Shown here: in pieces, positions 54,499 to 64,000 of the stretch | Numbering within the stretch: position 1 is the first letter of the stretch | Layout of the letters: each line of letters opens with the position of its first letter | Assembly (NCBI GenBank): GCA_004346725.1 | Contig: SMDE01000002.1 | Location: 248,001-312,000, forward strand | Length of the DNA stretch: 64,000 nt | Direction: 5' to 3' | From: Phytobacter diazotrophicus | GTDB lineage: Bacteria > Pseudomonadota > Gammaproteobacteria > Enterobacterales > Enterobacteriaceae | Notes under the pieces: generated by a model | The model's database searches: none | Told to the model about the DNA's origin: nothing | The model's input: only the letters and a program-made list of their open reading frames with translations | Program-made: the position numbers and the translations under genes

Positions 54499-55569
54499 TT
54501 ACACTGTCACAACGGGGACGCGCGGTGCGAGTGCGCACATTAATTCATAGCCAACCGTCCCTGCGCACGCGGCCACTTCATCAATTTTGATCTCGTTACC
54601 CCAAAGTTCAACTGGCGTACCGATGCCCGCTTGCGGGCACGGTGTCAGGTCAACCGTCAGCATGTCCATCGAAATGGCGCCTACCGTCCCGGTGCGAATA
54701 CCGTCCACCAGAACGGGTGTACCGGTTCGGGCGAGACGCGGGTAACCGTCCGCATAACCGCAGGCTACGATGCCGATACGCTGCTCCTGTGAGGCACGAT
54801 AGCGGCTGCCATAGCCCACACAGTCCCCCGCACGCAACGTTTGCACGGCAATAATCTGGCTTGTCAGACTCATGACCGGTTTGATGCCACTGCCAGCCAC
54901 ATCCTGCCACTCCCCGGACGGGGACGCGCCATACAGCACGATGCCGGGGCGCACCCAGTCGCCGTGAGCTTCCGGGTGCCAAAGCGTGGCGGCGGAGTTT
55001 GACAGCGAACGCGGGCAATCAAGCCCCTCCGACGCATGGTTAATGCGTGTCATCGCCCCGTCAATTCCGTCCGGTTTTTCCGCATCGGCAAAATGGGCCA
55101 TCAGAGTGATATCGCCCACATTGCTCAACTCCCGCAGTTGCCGCCAGAGGGTTTGCACACGCTCAGGCTGAAAGCCCAGCCGGTTCATGCCACTGTTCAT
55201 TTTCAGGTAAACATCCAGCGGCGCATGAAGCCGGGCATCCTGCAGGGCTTTAACCTGCCAGTTGCTGTGTACGCTGGTGGTCAGGCGATATTTATCAAAC
55301 AGCGGCAGCTCGTCGGCGTGGAAAAAGCCTTCCAGCATCAGAATCGGCCCTTTCCAGCCGCGCTCGCGCAGGAGGATCGCCTCCTCCAGATTAAGCAGCG
55401 CGAAACCGTCGGTGCCTTCCAGCGCACGCCAGATCCGATCGATTCCATGACCGTAGGCGTTAGCCTTCACCACTGACCAGACGCGGCTGTGTGGTGCGGC
55501 ACGCCTGACTACCTGCAGGTTCTGCCGAAGTGCGTGTAAGTCGACAGTCGCCTGGACAGGACGAGACAT
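54499..55569 (-). CDS. dadX: DadX, catabolic alanine racemase
   Basis: 356 residues. PLP-binding Lys35 in VVKANAYGHG and second catalytic Tyr in the YGSRYRA region, typical of the alanine racemase fold. It turns L-alanine into D-alanine for oxidation by DadA. ATG at 55569 has AAGGAG upstream; the longer frame to 55665 overlaps dadA and is rejected. It is second in the dadA-dadX operon. Confidence 0.95.
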   Translation of the reverse strand: MSRPVQATVDLHALRQNLQVVRRAAPHSRVWSVVKANAYGHGIDRIWRALEGTDGFALLNLEEAILLRERGWKGPILMLEGFFHADELPLFDKYRLTTSVHSNWQVKALQDARLHAPLDVYLKMNSGMNRLGFQPERVQTLWRQLRELSNVGDITLMAHFADAEKPDGIDGAMTRINHASEGLDCPRSLSNSAATLWHPEAHGDWVRPGIVLYGASPSGEWQDVAGSGIKPVMSLTSQIIAVQTLRAGDCVGYGSRYRASQEQRIGIVACGYADGYPRLARTGTPVLVDGIRTGTVGAISMDMLTVDLTPCPQAGIGTPVELWGNEIKIDEVAACAGTVGYELMCALAPRVPVVTV

Positions 55570-55597
55570 ACGTTCTCCTTGTTTTAAGGTGGACGGT

Positions 55598-57214
<1,617 letters not shown>

Positions 57215-58747
57215 ATGGCTACGATTGATTCCATGAATAAGGACACCATACGTCTCAGTGATGGACCTGACTGGACCTTCGATCTACTGGATGTGTATCT
57301 CGCAGAGATCGACCGGGTGGCGAAACTTTACCGCCTGGATACCTACCCGCACCAAATCGAAGTCATCACCTCCGAACAGATGATGGACGCCTACTCAAGT
57401 GTCGGGATGCCCATTAACTACCCCCACTGGTCATTCGGTAAAAAATTTATTGAAACCGAGCGACTTTATAAGCATGGACAGCAAGGTCTGGCCTACGAGA
57501 TTGTCATTAACTCCAATCCTTGTATCGCCTATCTGATGGAAGAGAACACCATCACCATGCAAGCGCTGGTCATGGCGCATGCCTGCTATGGGCATAACTC
57601 TTTCTTTAAGAATAACTATTTGTTCCGTAGCTGGACGGATGCCAGCTCGATTGTCGATTACCTGATTTTCGCCCGTAACTACATCACCGATTGTGAAGAG
57701 CGCTACGGAGTGGAAGAGGTGGAAAAACTGCTCGATTCCTGCCACGCGCTGATGAATTACGGCGTTGACCGTTATAAACGTCCGCAAAAGATCTCCCTGC
57801 AGGAGGAGAAAGCCCGCCAGAAAAGCCGTGAGGAGTACCTGCAAAGCCAGGTCAACACGCTATGGCGCACCCTGCCTAAACGTGAAGAAGAGAAAGCCGT
57901 TGTCGAAGCGCGCCGTTACCCTTCTGAGCCGCAGGAAAACCTGCTCTATTTTATGGAGAAAAACGCCCCGCTGCTGGAGCCATGGCAGCGTGAGATTTTG
58001 CGCATCGTGCGTAAAGTCAGCCAGTATTTTTATCCGCAGAAACAGACCCAGGTGATGAACGAAGGCTGGGCCACTTTCTGGCACTACACCATTCTCAATC
58101 ATCTGTATGACGAAGGGAAAGTGACAGACCGCTTTATGCTGGAATTCCTGCACAGCCACACTAACGTGGTGTTCCAGCCGCCTTACAACAGTCCGTGGTA
58201 TAGCGGCATTAACCCGTATGCCCTTGGGTTTGCGATGTTCCAGGATATTAAACGGATTTGTCAGTCACCGACGGAGGAAGACAAATACTGGTTCCCGGAC
58301 ATTGCCGGTTCCGACTGGCTGGAAACGCTGCACTTCGCCATGCGCGATTTTAAAGATGAAAGCTTTATCAGCCAGTTTATGTCGCCAAAAATCATGCGTG
58401 ATTTCCGCTTCTTTACCGTGCTGGATGACGATCGCAATAATTATCTGGAGATTGCGGCGATTCATAACGAAGAGGGCTATCGTGAGATCCGCTCGAAATT
58501 GTCATCTCAATACAACCTGAGCAACCTGGAGCCCAATATCCAGGTGTGGAATGTGGATTTGCGCGGCGATCGTTCTCTGACGCTGCGTTATATTCCGCAC
58601 AATCGCGCCCCGCTGGACAAAGGCCGCCGGGAAGTGCTCAAACATGTGCATCGGCTGTGGGGGTTTGATGTACTGCTGGAACAGCAAAACGAAGATGGCA
58701 GTGTAGAACTGCTGGACCGCTGCCCTGCCCGCAGCAATACCCTCTGA
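57215..58747 (+). CDS. ycgB: YcgB, SpoVR-family protein
   Basis: 510 residues of the SpoVR family (DVYLAEIDRVAKLYRLDTYP near the start; YPQKQTQVMNEGWATFWHYT with an NEGWA motif resembling metal-binding His/Glu enzymes; NPYALGFAMFQDIKRICQ). SpoVR helps spore cortex formation in Bacillus; in enteric bacteria the protein is stress-induced and its reaction is unknown. ATG with GAGG ahead. Confidence 0.93.
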   Translation: MATIDSMNKDTIRLSDGPDWTFDLLDVYLAEIDRVAKLYRLDTYPHQIEVITSEQMMDAYSSVGMPINYPHWSFGKKFIETERLYKHGQQGLAYEIVINSNPCIAYLMEENTITMQALVMAHACYGHNSFFKNNYLFRSWTDASSIVDYLIFARNYITDCEERYGVEEVEKLLDSCHALMNYGVDRYKRPQKISLQEEKARQKSREEYLQSQVNTLWRTLPKREEEKAVVEARRYPSEPQENLLYFMEKNAPLLEPWQREILRIVRKVSQYFYPQKQTQVMNEGWATFWHYTILNHLYDEGKVTDRFMLEFLHSHTNVVFQPPYNSPWYSGINPYALGFAMFQDIKRICQSPTEEDKYWFPDIAGSDWLETLHFAMRDFKDESFISQFMSPKIMRDFRFFTVLDDDRNNYLEIAAIHNEEGYREIRSKLSSQYNLSNLEPNIQVWNVDLRGDRSLTLRYIPHNRAPLDKGRREVLKHVHRLWGFDVLLEQQNEDGSVELLDRCPARSNTL

Positions 58748-58750
58748 TAG

Positions 58751-58777
58751 CAAAAAGCCCCTCCGCCGGAGGGGCTT
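58751..58777. terminator. Terminator between ycgB and fadR
   Basis: AAGCCCCTCC (58755-58764) pairs with GGAGGGGCTT (58768-58777) around GCC. On the minus strand a run of five T follows, so it is strongest for fadR; it may also end ycgB. Confidence 0.85.
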
Positions 58778-58785
58778 CGCTTTGC

Positions 58786-59505
58786 TTAACGCCCGCTGAT
58801 GGACAAATCCCCAGGCAGTGTTTTATGCATGCGCTGCCAGATCTCACCACTGTCATGCCCATAACGACGCACGGTTTCGTACACCTGGTCATGCAAACCT
58901 TGCTCACAGATTTCTGCCAGACGGTGATAAAAACCGAGCGCCAGGCTGCGTGCTTCCGGGCTTGCGAAGTAATGACGCCCGATGCGGGTATACAACCCTT
59001 TCATACCGTTGAGGATCAGGCCGTAAATCGGGTTGCCGGAGGCAAAAGCCAGTCCACGGAAAATGTTGTAATCCAGTTCAGCAAACGCATCGCCGTGATC
59101 TTCCACTTCGCGCGCGCTGGCCAGCACGGCTAACGCGTCTTCTGGATGCTGGCGGAATGCGGTGCGGATGAAAATGGTCGCGATATTGGTACGCACCGAC
59201 AGGAGGTTATCGATGAGTTGTGGAACGCTCTCATGGTCCAGACGCGCCAGTGTTTCCAGAATATTGAGCCCGGACGTTTCCCAAAAGTTGTTTACTTTTG
59301 TGGGCTTACCGTGCTGAATAGTAAGCCAGCCATCGCGGGCCAGACGCTGTAACACTTCACGTAATGTAGTACGAGTGACGCCAATCAGTTCGGAGAGTTC
59401 GCGCTCTGCTGGAAGTATCGACCCCGGAGGGAAACGGTTATTCCAGATACTTTCAATGATGTATTCTTCCGCGAAACCCGCCGGGCTCTGCGCCTTTATA
59501 ACCAT
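58786..59505 (-). CDS. fadR: FadR, fatty-acid metabolism regulator
   Basis: 239 residues with GntR-type winged helix ([32 protein letters not shown]) and an acyl-CoA-binding FCD/FadR_C domain. It represses fad genes and activates fabA/fabB; long-chain acyl-CoA releases it. ATG at 59505 matches the E. coli start and has GGAA upstream; 59526 is an upstream in-frame start that lacks support. Confidence 0.96.
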   Translation of the reverse strand: MVIKAQSPAGFAEEYIIESIWNNRFPPGSILPAERELSELIGVTRTTLREVLQRLARDGWLTIQHGKPTKVNNFWETSGLNILETLARLDHESVPQLIDNLLSVRTNIATIFIRTAFRQHPEDALAVLASAREVEDHGDAFAELDYNIFRGLAFASGNPIYGLILNGMKGLYTRIGRHYFASPEARSLALGFYHRLAEICEQGLHDQVYETVRRYGHDSGEIWQRMHKTLPGDLSISGR

Positions 59506-59858
59506 AGTGAGATTTCCATTATACAACTAAGCAAAGATCACTCATCATACCAGACCACTTCGGGGGCAGATAGCAGGCGAAATGAAGAAAAAGGGGATCG
59601 CCGATCCAATTTGAAAGATTCACCCGATGTACGGTTTACTCCCCATTTTATTCACGACTATTCCCTCTTTACTGAAAGTCATTTACCACATTTATCATAA
59701 ATGCTTTTCCTGTTAGCGCTTTGCTTACATTCCTGACAGCAAGATTTGACTTTTCGCATGATAAACATCCGATTACGTATTATTTTCTTATGCAATAGTG
59801 GCTTGCTAAGTGATTTCGTTTACACTGCTGTGTCTACGCATGTCCCAGGGAAATGATT
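59506..59858. other. Gene-free region where E. coli has nhaB
   Basis: 353 bases between divergent fadR and dsbB with no gene. In E. coli the sodium/proton antiporter gene nhaB lies here. CCAGACCA near 59550 resembles a FadR half-site; GGATC-GCC-GATCC (59595-59607) is a small palindrome. Confidence 0.5.
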
Positions 59859-60389
59859 ATGTTGCGATATTTAAACAAGTGCTCTCGCGGGCGCGGCGCC
59901 TGGCTATTAATGGCGTTCACCGCACTGGCACTTGAATTAGTGGCGTTGTGGTTCCAGCACGTCATGCTGCTGAAACCCTGTGTCCTGTGTATTTATGAGC
60001 GTTCTGCCCTTTTTGGTGTGATGGGTGCGGGTATCGTCGGTGCGATTGCGCCGAAGACGCCGTTGCGCTACGTCGCCATCTTAATTTGGTTGTACAGCGC
60101 CTGGCGCGGTATCCAACTGACGTATGAACACACCATGATCCAGCTTCACCCTTCTCCTTTTATGACCTGCGACTTTGCTGCGCGTTTCCCTTCGTGGCTG
60201 CCACTGGATAAGTGGCTTCCGCAGGTCTTTGTTGCTTCGGGCGATTGTGCTGAAAAACAGTGGCAGTTCCTGTCACTGGAAATGCCGCAATGGCTGTTAG
60301 GTATCTTTGTCGCTTACTTTGTTGTGGCGGCGCTGGTGCTCATCGCACAGCCCTTCAAACCGAAAAAACGCGACCTCTTCGGTCGTTAA
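59859..60389 (+). CDS. dsbB: DsbB, disulfide bond formation protein B
   Basis: 176 residues with four transmembrane helices and two periplasmic Cys pairs: Cys41-Val-Leu-Cys44 in [10 protein letters not shown], and Cys in TCDF and GDCAEK. It reoxidises DsbA and passes electrons to quinones. ATG at 59859 has AGGGA upstream and matches the E. coli start. A terminator follows. Confidence 0.96.
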   Translation: MLRYLNKCSRGRGAWLLMAFTALALELVALWFQHVMLLKPCVLCIYERSALFGVMGAGIVGAIAPKTPLRYVAILIWLYSAWRGIQLTYEHTMIQLHPSPFMTCDFAARFPSWLPLDKWLPQVFVASGDCAEKQWQFLSLEMPQWLLGIFVAYFVVAALVLIAQPFKPKKRDLFGR

Positions 60390-60392
60390 CAG

Positions 60393-60418
60393 AACGCTCC
60401 TTCGGGAGCGTTTTTTTA
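60393..60418 (+). terminator. Terminator of dsbB
   Basis: AACGCTCC (60393-60400), TTCG loop, GGAGCGTT (60405-60412), then a T run. Confidence 0.9.
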
Positions 60419-60493
60419 TTGCCGCGAAATTGCATACGCTTCCCGTAGGTGTTACTTCACCGAGCGGCGCGATACACCCTTGATAAGACTGGC

Positions 60494-60883
60494 CTAATAC
60501 ACCCCGTTATAGCCATCCAGATACGTTGCCGATAATTCATTGCCTATCGAGTCGGCATCTTTCGAATCCGCCTGTACCCTATCGCCAGATCTGTCATATG
60601 TTTCGGTGAGATGACGGCTGGCCTGCTCTCTGAGTATTCCGGCATACTTAATGGCGTAATGCACATCATGACCCACTATGCGGTCCAATTTTCCTTTATC
60701 GTACGCTTCTCCAAAGGCGGGAATGATGTTGCGATATGTACCACTTGCCGAGAACCGGACACCGCCGTCCGTTGAGCTGTGATTTTCCGTAAAGGCGATA
60801 GCGTGCCGCTGTGGAGAGGGTTTAGACGCCGTACATCCTGCGAGCAGAGCACCTGCCGCTACCAGCACAATGAATTTATTCAT
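60494..60883 (-). CDS. Exc2-family lipoprotein
   Basis: 129 residues with a lipoprotein signal (LVAAGALLAGCTASKP, Cys near 17). The mature part (RFSASGTYRNIIPAFGEAYD, LSATYLDGYNGVY) is like the Exc2 lipoproteins named after a ColE1 plasmid exclusion gene; chromosomal members occur in several enteric genera and their function is unknown. ATG at 60883 is chosen from the signal peptide layout. In E. coli the umuDC/hlyE genes occupy this interval. Confidence 0.7.
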   Translation of the reverse strand: MNKFIVLVAAGALLAGCTASKPSPQRHAIAFTENHSSTDGGVRFSASGTYRNIIPAFGEAYDKGKLDRIVGHDVHYAIKYAGILREQASRHLTETYDRSGDRVQADSKDADSIGNELSATYLDGYNGVY

Positions 60884-60992
60884 GACAGACCCCATTGATG
60901 TTTTAGCTTATTTAAGACATGAAAACATTTTAGGGTCTTGTTTTAAATGACTTTTTAATCATCTCAGGCAAGTCGCGGTATAACAAAAGAGA

Positions 60993-61439
60993 TTATTGCG
61001 CCCAATCTGGCTTGTTGAGGATATGATCCTGCCAGTCGCGGACTTCGGACTCTTTTACCGCAATATGGCGAACCGTGATGCGCTGTTTGTGCATCATCTC
61101 CTTCGAACCGGTACGCAGCGGATGCCACACCGGCAGCGCCTTCCCTTCGGCCAGCAGACGATAGGCGCAAGTGGGCGGCAACCATTCAAAGGTGGGTAAA
61201 TTATCGCGCGTCAGCTTGATGCAGTCCGGCTCATACTCAAAGCGACGCTCGTAGTTACGACACTGGCAGGTTTTGATGTTCAACTGGCGGCAGGCCACGT
61301 TGGTGAAATAGATCTCGTCGGAATCTTCATCCATTAGCTTATGCAGGCAGCACTGACCGCAGCCGTCACACAGCGATTCCCACTCCGCGTCCGTCATTTG
61401 TTCAAGAGTTTTGCTTTGCCAGAAAGGTGTGTCGCTCAT
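60993..61439 (-). CDS. ycgN: YcgN, UPF0260 cysteine-cluster protein
   Basis: 148 residues with a metal-binding cluster ([11 protein letters not shown] near residue 25) and further Cys residues (TCQC, DCIK, TCAYR), as in the UPF0260/YkgJ group thought to bind zinc or iron-sulfur. The reaction is unknown. Its position next to ycgM is conserved in enteric bacteria. Confidence 0.93.
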   Translation of the reverse strand: MSDTPFWQSKTLEQMTDAEWESLCDGCGQCCLHKLMDEDSDEIYFTNVACRQLNIKTCQCRNYERRFEYEPDCIKLTRDNLPTFEWLPPTCAYRLLAEGKALPVWHPLRTGSKEMMHKQRITVRHIAVKESEVRDWQDHILNKPDWAQ

Positions 61440-61502
61440 AAATCAGTTCGCCATTTAAAACCAGGGAGCACCTTATAACCAGTCTGGCATGGGGATGCAA
61501 GT

Positions 61503-61525
61503 TTTGCCGCCGTTCAGGCGGCAAA
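61503..61525. terminator. Hairpin downstream of ycgM
   Basis: TTTGCCGCC (61503-61511) pairs with GGCGGCAAA (61517-61525). It lies just after the ycgM stop; there is little T run on the minus strand, so it may be a weak terminator or mRNA-stabilising hairpin. Confidence 0.45.
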
Positions 61526-61530
61526 TCGAC

Positions 61531-62190
61531 TTATAATACGCGGGTCTTTAACGAGAGGCCGTTGAAACTCACTTCCAGTTCGTCCCCGCCGTGCAGCGGG
61601 CCAACACCTTCCGGCGTACCGGTCAGAATGACATCCCCGGCTTTGAGCGTGAAGAAGCGGCTCATGTAAGCAATCAGCGGCACAATTTTATGGATCATAT
61701 CGGCAGTGGTTCCCTGCTGGCGGACTTCACCATTGATGCTGAGCCCAAGCGTCGTGTTCTGCGGATCGCTGGTAAACTCTGCCGCCGGAATAAAACCGGA
61801 GATCGGGCAGGAATTATCAAAGCCTTTCGCTTTTTCCCACGGCTGACCCGCCTTTTTCATTTTGGCCTGCAGATCGCGAAGCGTGAGATCCAGCGCCACA
61901 CCATAACCGGCAATGGCTTTTCTTACATGCTCTTCGGTAGCCTGACGCAGCGTTGCCCCAATGAGCACGGCCAGTTCAACTTCGTGATGCACGGAACCGA
62001 AATCCTGTGGCAGCGCCAGCGGCTGGCGAATATCGCACAGTGCGGTTTCCGGTTTAATAAACAGCACCGGCTCTTCCGGCGTGGCGCTGCCCATTTCTTT
62101 AATATGTTTCGCATAGTTACTGCCAACGCACACGACTTTACTCACCGGGTAATCCAGGAGTGCGCCCTGCCAGTTATGATGTTGGTACAT
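61531..62190 (-). CDS. ycgM: YcgM, fumarylacetoacetate hydrolase-family protein
   Basis: 219 residues of the FAH family: VGSNYAKHIKEMG, LFIKPETAL, SVHHEVELAVLIG with the metal-binding Glu residues, and DVILTGTPEGVGPLHGGD near the end. Related enzymes are acylpyruvases or oxaloacetate decarboxylases. Cytoplasmic. Confidence 0.93.
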   Translation of the reverse strand: MYQHHNWQGALLDYPVSKVVCVGSNYAKHIKEMGSATPEEPVLFIKPETALCDIRQPLALPQDFGSVHHEVELAVLIGATLRQATEEHVRKAIAGYGVALDLTLRDLQAKMKKAGQPWEKAKGFDNSCPISGFIPAAEFTSDPQNTTLGLSINGEVRQQGTTADMIHKIVPLIAYMSRFFTLKAGDVILTGTPEGVGPLHGGDELEVSFNGLSLKTRVL

Positions 62191-62299
62191 GTCTTTCCCC
62201 TAAGTAACGCATTGAACAAGTGCGAAAAATGACTATCCGCGCCACATGGCGGTTTGTCAAATAGCAAACTTTGTCATTCAATGCGTATGCAAGAGGAAA

Positions 62300-62330
62300 G
62301 CAAATGGCGGAATCGATCCGCCACTTTGAC
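62300..62330 (-). terminator. Terminator downstream of ycgL
   Basis: TGGCGGA (62305-62311) and TCCGCCA (62317-62323) form a stem about 20 bases past the ycgL stop; on the minus strand a short T-rich stretch follows. Confidence 0.55.
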
Positions 62331-62342
62331 TGGCGGGGATGG

Positions 62343-62612
62343 CTATCTTTCGCTGTCTAAATGTTGTTTCAACAAATTTTCTGGCGGCGGTGGAATCTGT
62401 AAATAATATCCCTGCGTACGTAACGCCTCTTTTACTTTTTCCAGATCCGCACTGGCCAGTTTTTTACGTCCGTCGAGGGGCAATAACATGGCTAACTGAG
62501 GCTGGCCAAAGCTTTTCATTAATTCTTCCGGCACGCGTGAAAAATCGTCTTTTTTTTCGACATACAGATAAGTCTGTTCACGTCGGGAACTTCGGTAGAT
62601 CACACAAAACAT
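62343..62612 (-). CDS. ycgL: YcgL, conserved small protein
   Basis: 89 residues beginning [20 protein letters not shown] and containing [16 protein letters not shown] and [14 protein letters not shown], matching E. coli YcgL. The open frame runs on past minC, but the conserved protein begins here; a few more N-terminal residues are possible. It is divergent from minC. Function not established. Confidence 0.88.
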   Translation of the reverse strand: MFCVIYRSSRREQTYLYVEKKDDFSRVPEELMKSFGQPQLAMLLPLDGRKKLASADLEKVKEALRTQGYYLQIPPPPENLLKQHLDSER

Positions 62613-62733
62613 ACTTTTGCTCTGAATTAAGGGGTGGTTACTTGCCTGAATATAATAGTGACTATAACATGCTTGATAGTCTTCGGAATATCGCTCACTC
62701 ATGAGTGATAATAGCAAAATGAGTAAGGTCAGG

Positions 62734-63429
62734 ATGTCAAACACGCCCATCGAGCTAAAAGGCAGTAGTTTTACCTTATCTGTGGTTCACTTGCATGATG
62801 CAAAACCCGAGGTTATTCGCCAGGCGTTAGAAGACAAAATCGCTCAGGCTCCCGCTTTTTTAAAACATGCTCCTGTTGTTATTAATGTTTCTGACCTTGA
62901 GGGCCCGGTCAACTGGTCGCCGATTCAACAGACTATTCTGGCGACGGGGTTACGGGTTGTCGGTATCAGCGGCTGTAAAGACAGCGAACTGAAAGCCGAC
63001 ATTGAACGTGCCGGGTTGCCGCTTCTGACCGAAGGCAAAGAAAAGCCGCAACGTCAGGTTGCTGTTCCTGTCCCCGAGGCCCCCATTGTTACTCCGGTCA
63101 CAAAAACACGCTTGATTGATCTTCCTGTTCGTTCCGGGCAGCGTGTTTATGCGCCAAACTGTGATCTGATTGTCACCAGTCACGTCAGCGCAGGCGCAGA
63201 GTTGATTGCCGACGGCAATATCCATGTTTACGGCATGATGCGTGGCCGCGCGCTGGCTGGCGCAAGCGGCGACAAGGATGCGCAAATATTTTGTACTCAC
63301 CTCACGGCGGAGCTGGTATCCATCGCAGGGGAATACTGGCTGAGCGATCGAATCCCGGCCGATTTTTATGGCAAAGCGGCACGCTTACGTTTAGCGAATA
63401 ACGCTTTGACTATTCAACCGTTAGATTAA
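62734..63429 (+). CDS. minC: MinC, septum-site inhibitor
   Basis: 231 residues. The N-terminal domain ([15 protein letters not shown]) inhibits FtsZ and the C-terminal beta-helix ([34 protein letters not shown]) binds MinD. ATG at 62734 has AAGG upstream and matches E. coli; the in-frame ATG at 62701 is rejected. First gene of minCDE. Confidence 0.96.
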   Translation: MSNTPIELKGSSFTLSVVHLHDAKPEVIRQALEDKIAQAPAFLKHAPVVINVSDLEGPVNWSPIQQTILATGLRVVGISGCKDSELKADIERAGLPLLTEGKEKPQRQVAVPVPEAPIVTPVTKTRLIDLPVRSGQRVYAPNCDLIVTSHVSAGAELIADGNIHVYGMMRGRALAGASGDKDAQIFCTHLTAELVSIAGEYWLSDRIPADFYGKAARLRLANNALTIQPLD

Positions 63430-63451
63430 GCCCTTTTAACAAGGAACTCCT

Positions 63452-64000
63452 ATGGCACGCATTATTGTTGTTACTTCGGGTAAAGGGGGCGTGGGTAAGA
63501 CCACCTCCAGCGCGGCCATCGCAACCGGTTTGGCCCAGAAGGGAAAGAAAACCGTCGTTATTGATTTTGATATCGGCCTGCGTAACCTCGACCTCATCAT
63601 GGGCTGTGAACGTCGCGTCGTGTACGACTTCGTGAACGTCATTCAGGGCGATGCGACGCTGAATCAGGCGCTGATTAAAGATAAACGTACGGAAAATCTT
63701 TATATTCTCCCGGCTTCGCAGACGCGCGACAAAGACGCGTTAACGCGTGAAGGCGTTGAGAAGGTGCTTGATGAGCTGCAGAAAATGGAGTTCGACTTTG
63801 TTATTTGCGACTCACCGGCGGGGATTGAAACCGGCGCGCTGATGGCACTCTATTTCGCGGATGAAGCGATCATCACCACCAACCCGGAAGTCTCTTCCGT
63901 CCGTGACTCTGACCGTATCCTCGGCATCCTGGCGTCCAAATCACGCCGCGCCGAAAACGGCCAGGAACCGATTAAAGAACACCTGTTGTTGACCCGCTAC
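63452..64000 (+). CDS. minD: MinD, cell-division ATPase (3' end outside window)
   Basis: The first 183 residues are present (full length is about 270). Deviant Walker A motif SGKGGVGKTT at residues 9-18 with signature Lys11 and Lys16; Walker B VICDSPAG. It recruits MinC to the membrane and oscillates with MinE. AAGGA precedes the ATG; 22 bases separate it from minC. minE should follow beyond the window. Confidence 0.97.
   Translation, partial: MARIIVVTSGKGGVGKTTSSAAIATGLAQKGKKTVVIDFDIGLRNLDLIMGCERRVVYDFVNVIQGDATLNQALIKDKRTENLYILPASQTRDKDALTREGVEKVLDELQKMEFDFVICDSPAGIETGALMALYFADEAIITTNPEVSSVRDSDRILGILASKSRRAENGQEPIKEHLLLTRY

Overview
The window is chromosomal DNA from a member of the Enterobacteriaceae. 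The right third (about 47.9-64 kb) keeps the gene order of the Escherichia coli treA-min region, read as treA, ymgE, ycgR, emtA, ldcA, cvrA, dadX, dadA, ycgB, fadR, dsbB, ycgN, ycgM, ycgL, minC, minD, with proteins that closely match my memory of the E. coli ones. The E. coli genes nhaB, umuDC and hlyE are not found at their usual places. A genus such as Enterobacter, Citrobacter, Kosakonia or a near relative fits, but I cannot fix the genus from sequence alone.

The left two thirds (about 0.2-47 kb) is one large type VI secretion system (T6SS) island, almost entirely on the minus strand. All thirteen core functions are present: TssJ, K, L and M (46.4-39.7 kb), TagF, TssA, B and C (39.7-35.8 kb), Hcp (33.7 kb), TssE, F, G and ClpV (27.3-21.2 kb) and two VgrGs (18.6 and 8.7 kb). 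A phospho-regulation set is interleaved: FHA protein, PppA phosphatase and PpkA kinase, together with TagF and TagJ.

The cargo sits in the gaps between core genes and at the left end. (1) Hcp is followed by a DUF5675-like protein, possibly an L,D-transpeptidase-like cell-wall effector, and a secreted SH3-like protein that may be its immunity protein. (2) An orphan Rap1a/Tai-type immunity gene lies beside a decayed second hcp start broken by a REP element. (3) An orphan Eag/DcrB-like chaperone sits between PpkA and VgrG2. (4) Next come VgrG2, three small membrane proteins and a DUF2169 / pentapeptide / DUF3540 / DUF4150 loading module, followed by an ADP-ribosylglycohydrolase with no visible ADP-ribosyltransferase. 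(5) VgrG1 carries a C-terminal HExxH metallopeptidase domain and overlaps a gene for a secreted protein, probably its immunity. (6) An Eag chaperone precedes a prePAAR-Rhs effector with an AT-rich, exchangeable toxin tip and a cytoplasmic immunity gene. A truncated SymE-like toxin gene lies at the extreme left edge.

A 1 kb AT-rich, gene-free stretch separates the T6SS operon from treA and probably carries control sites, including a perfect TGGTCTGACCA palindrome of the FadR/PdhR type. The housekeeping part covers osmotic and carbon stress (treA, ymgE, cvrA), cyclic-di-GMP motility control (ycgR, with a clear sigma-28 promoter), murein turnover (emtA, ldcA), alanine catabolism (dadA-dadX), fatty-acid regulation (fadR), disulfide formation (dsbB) and division-site selection (minC-minD). 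I saw no rRNA, tRNA, CRISPR array or intact insertion sequence.
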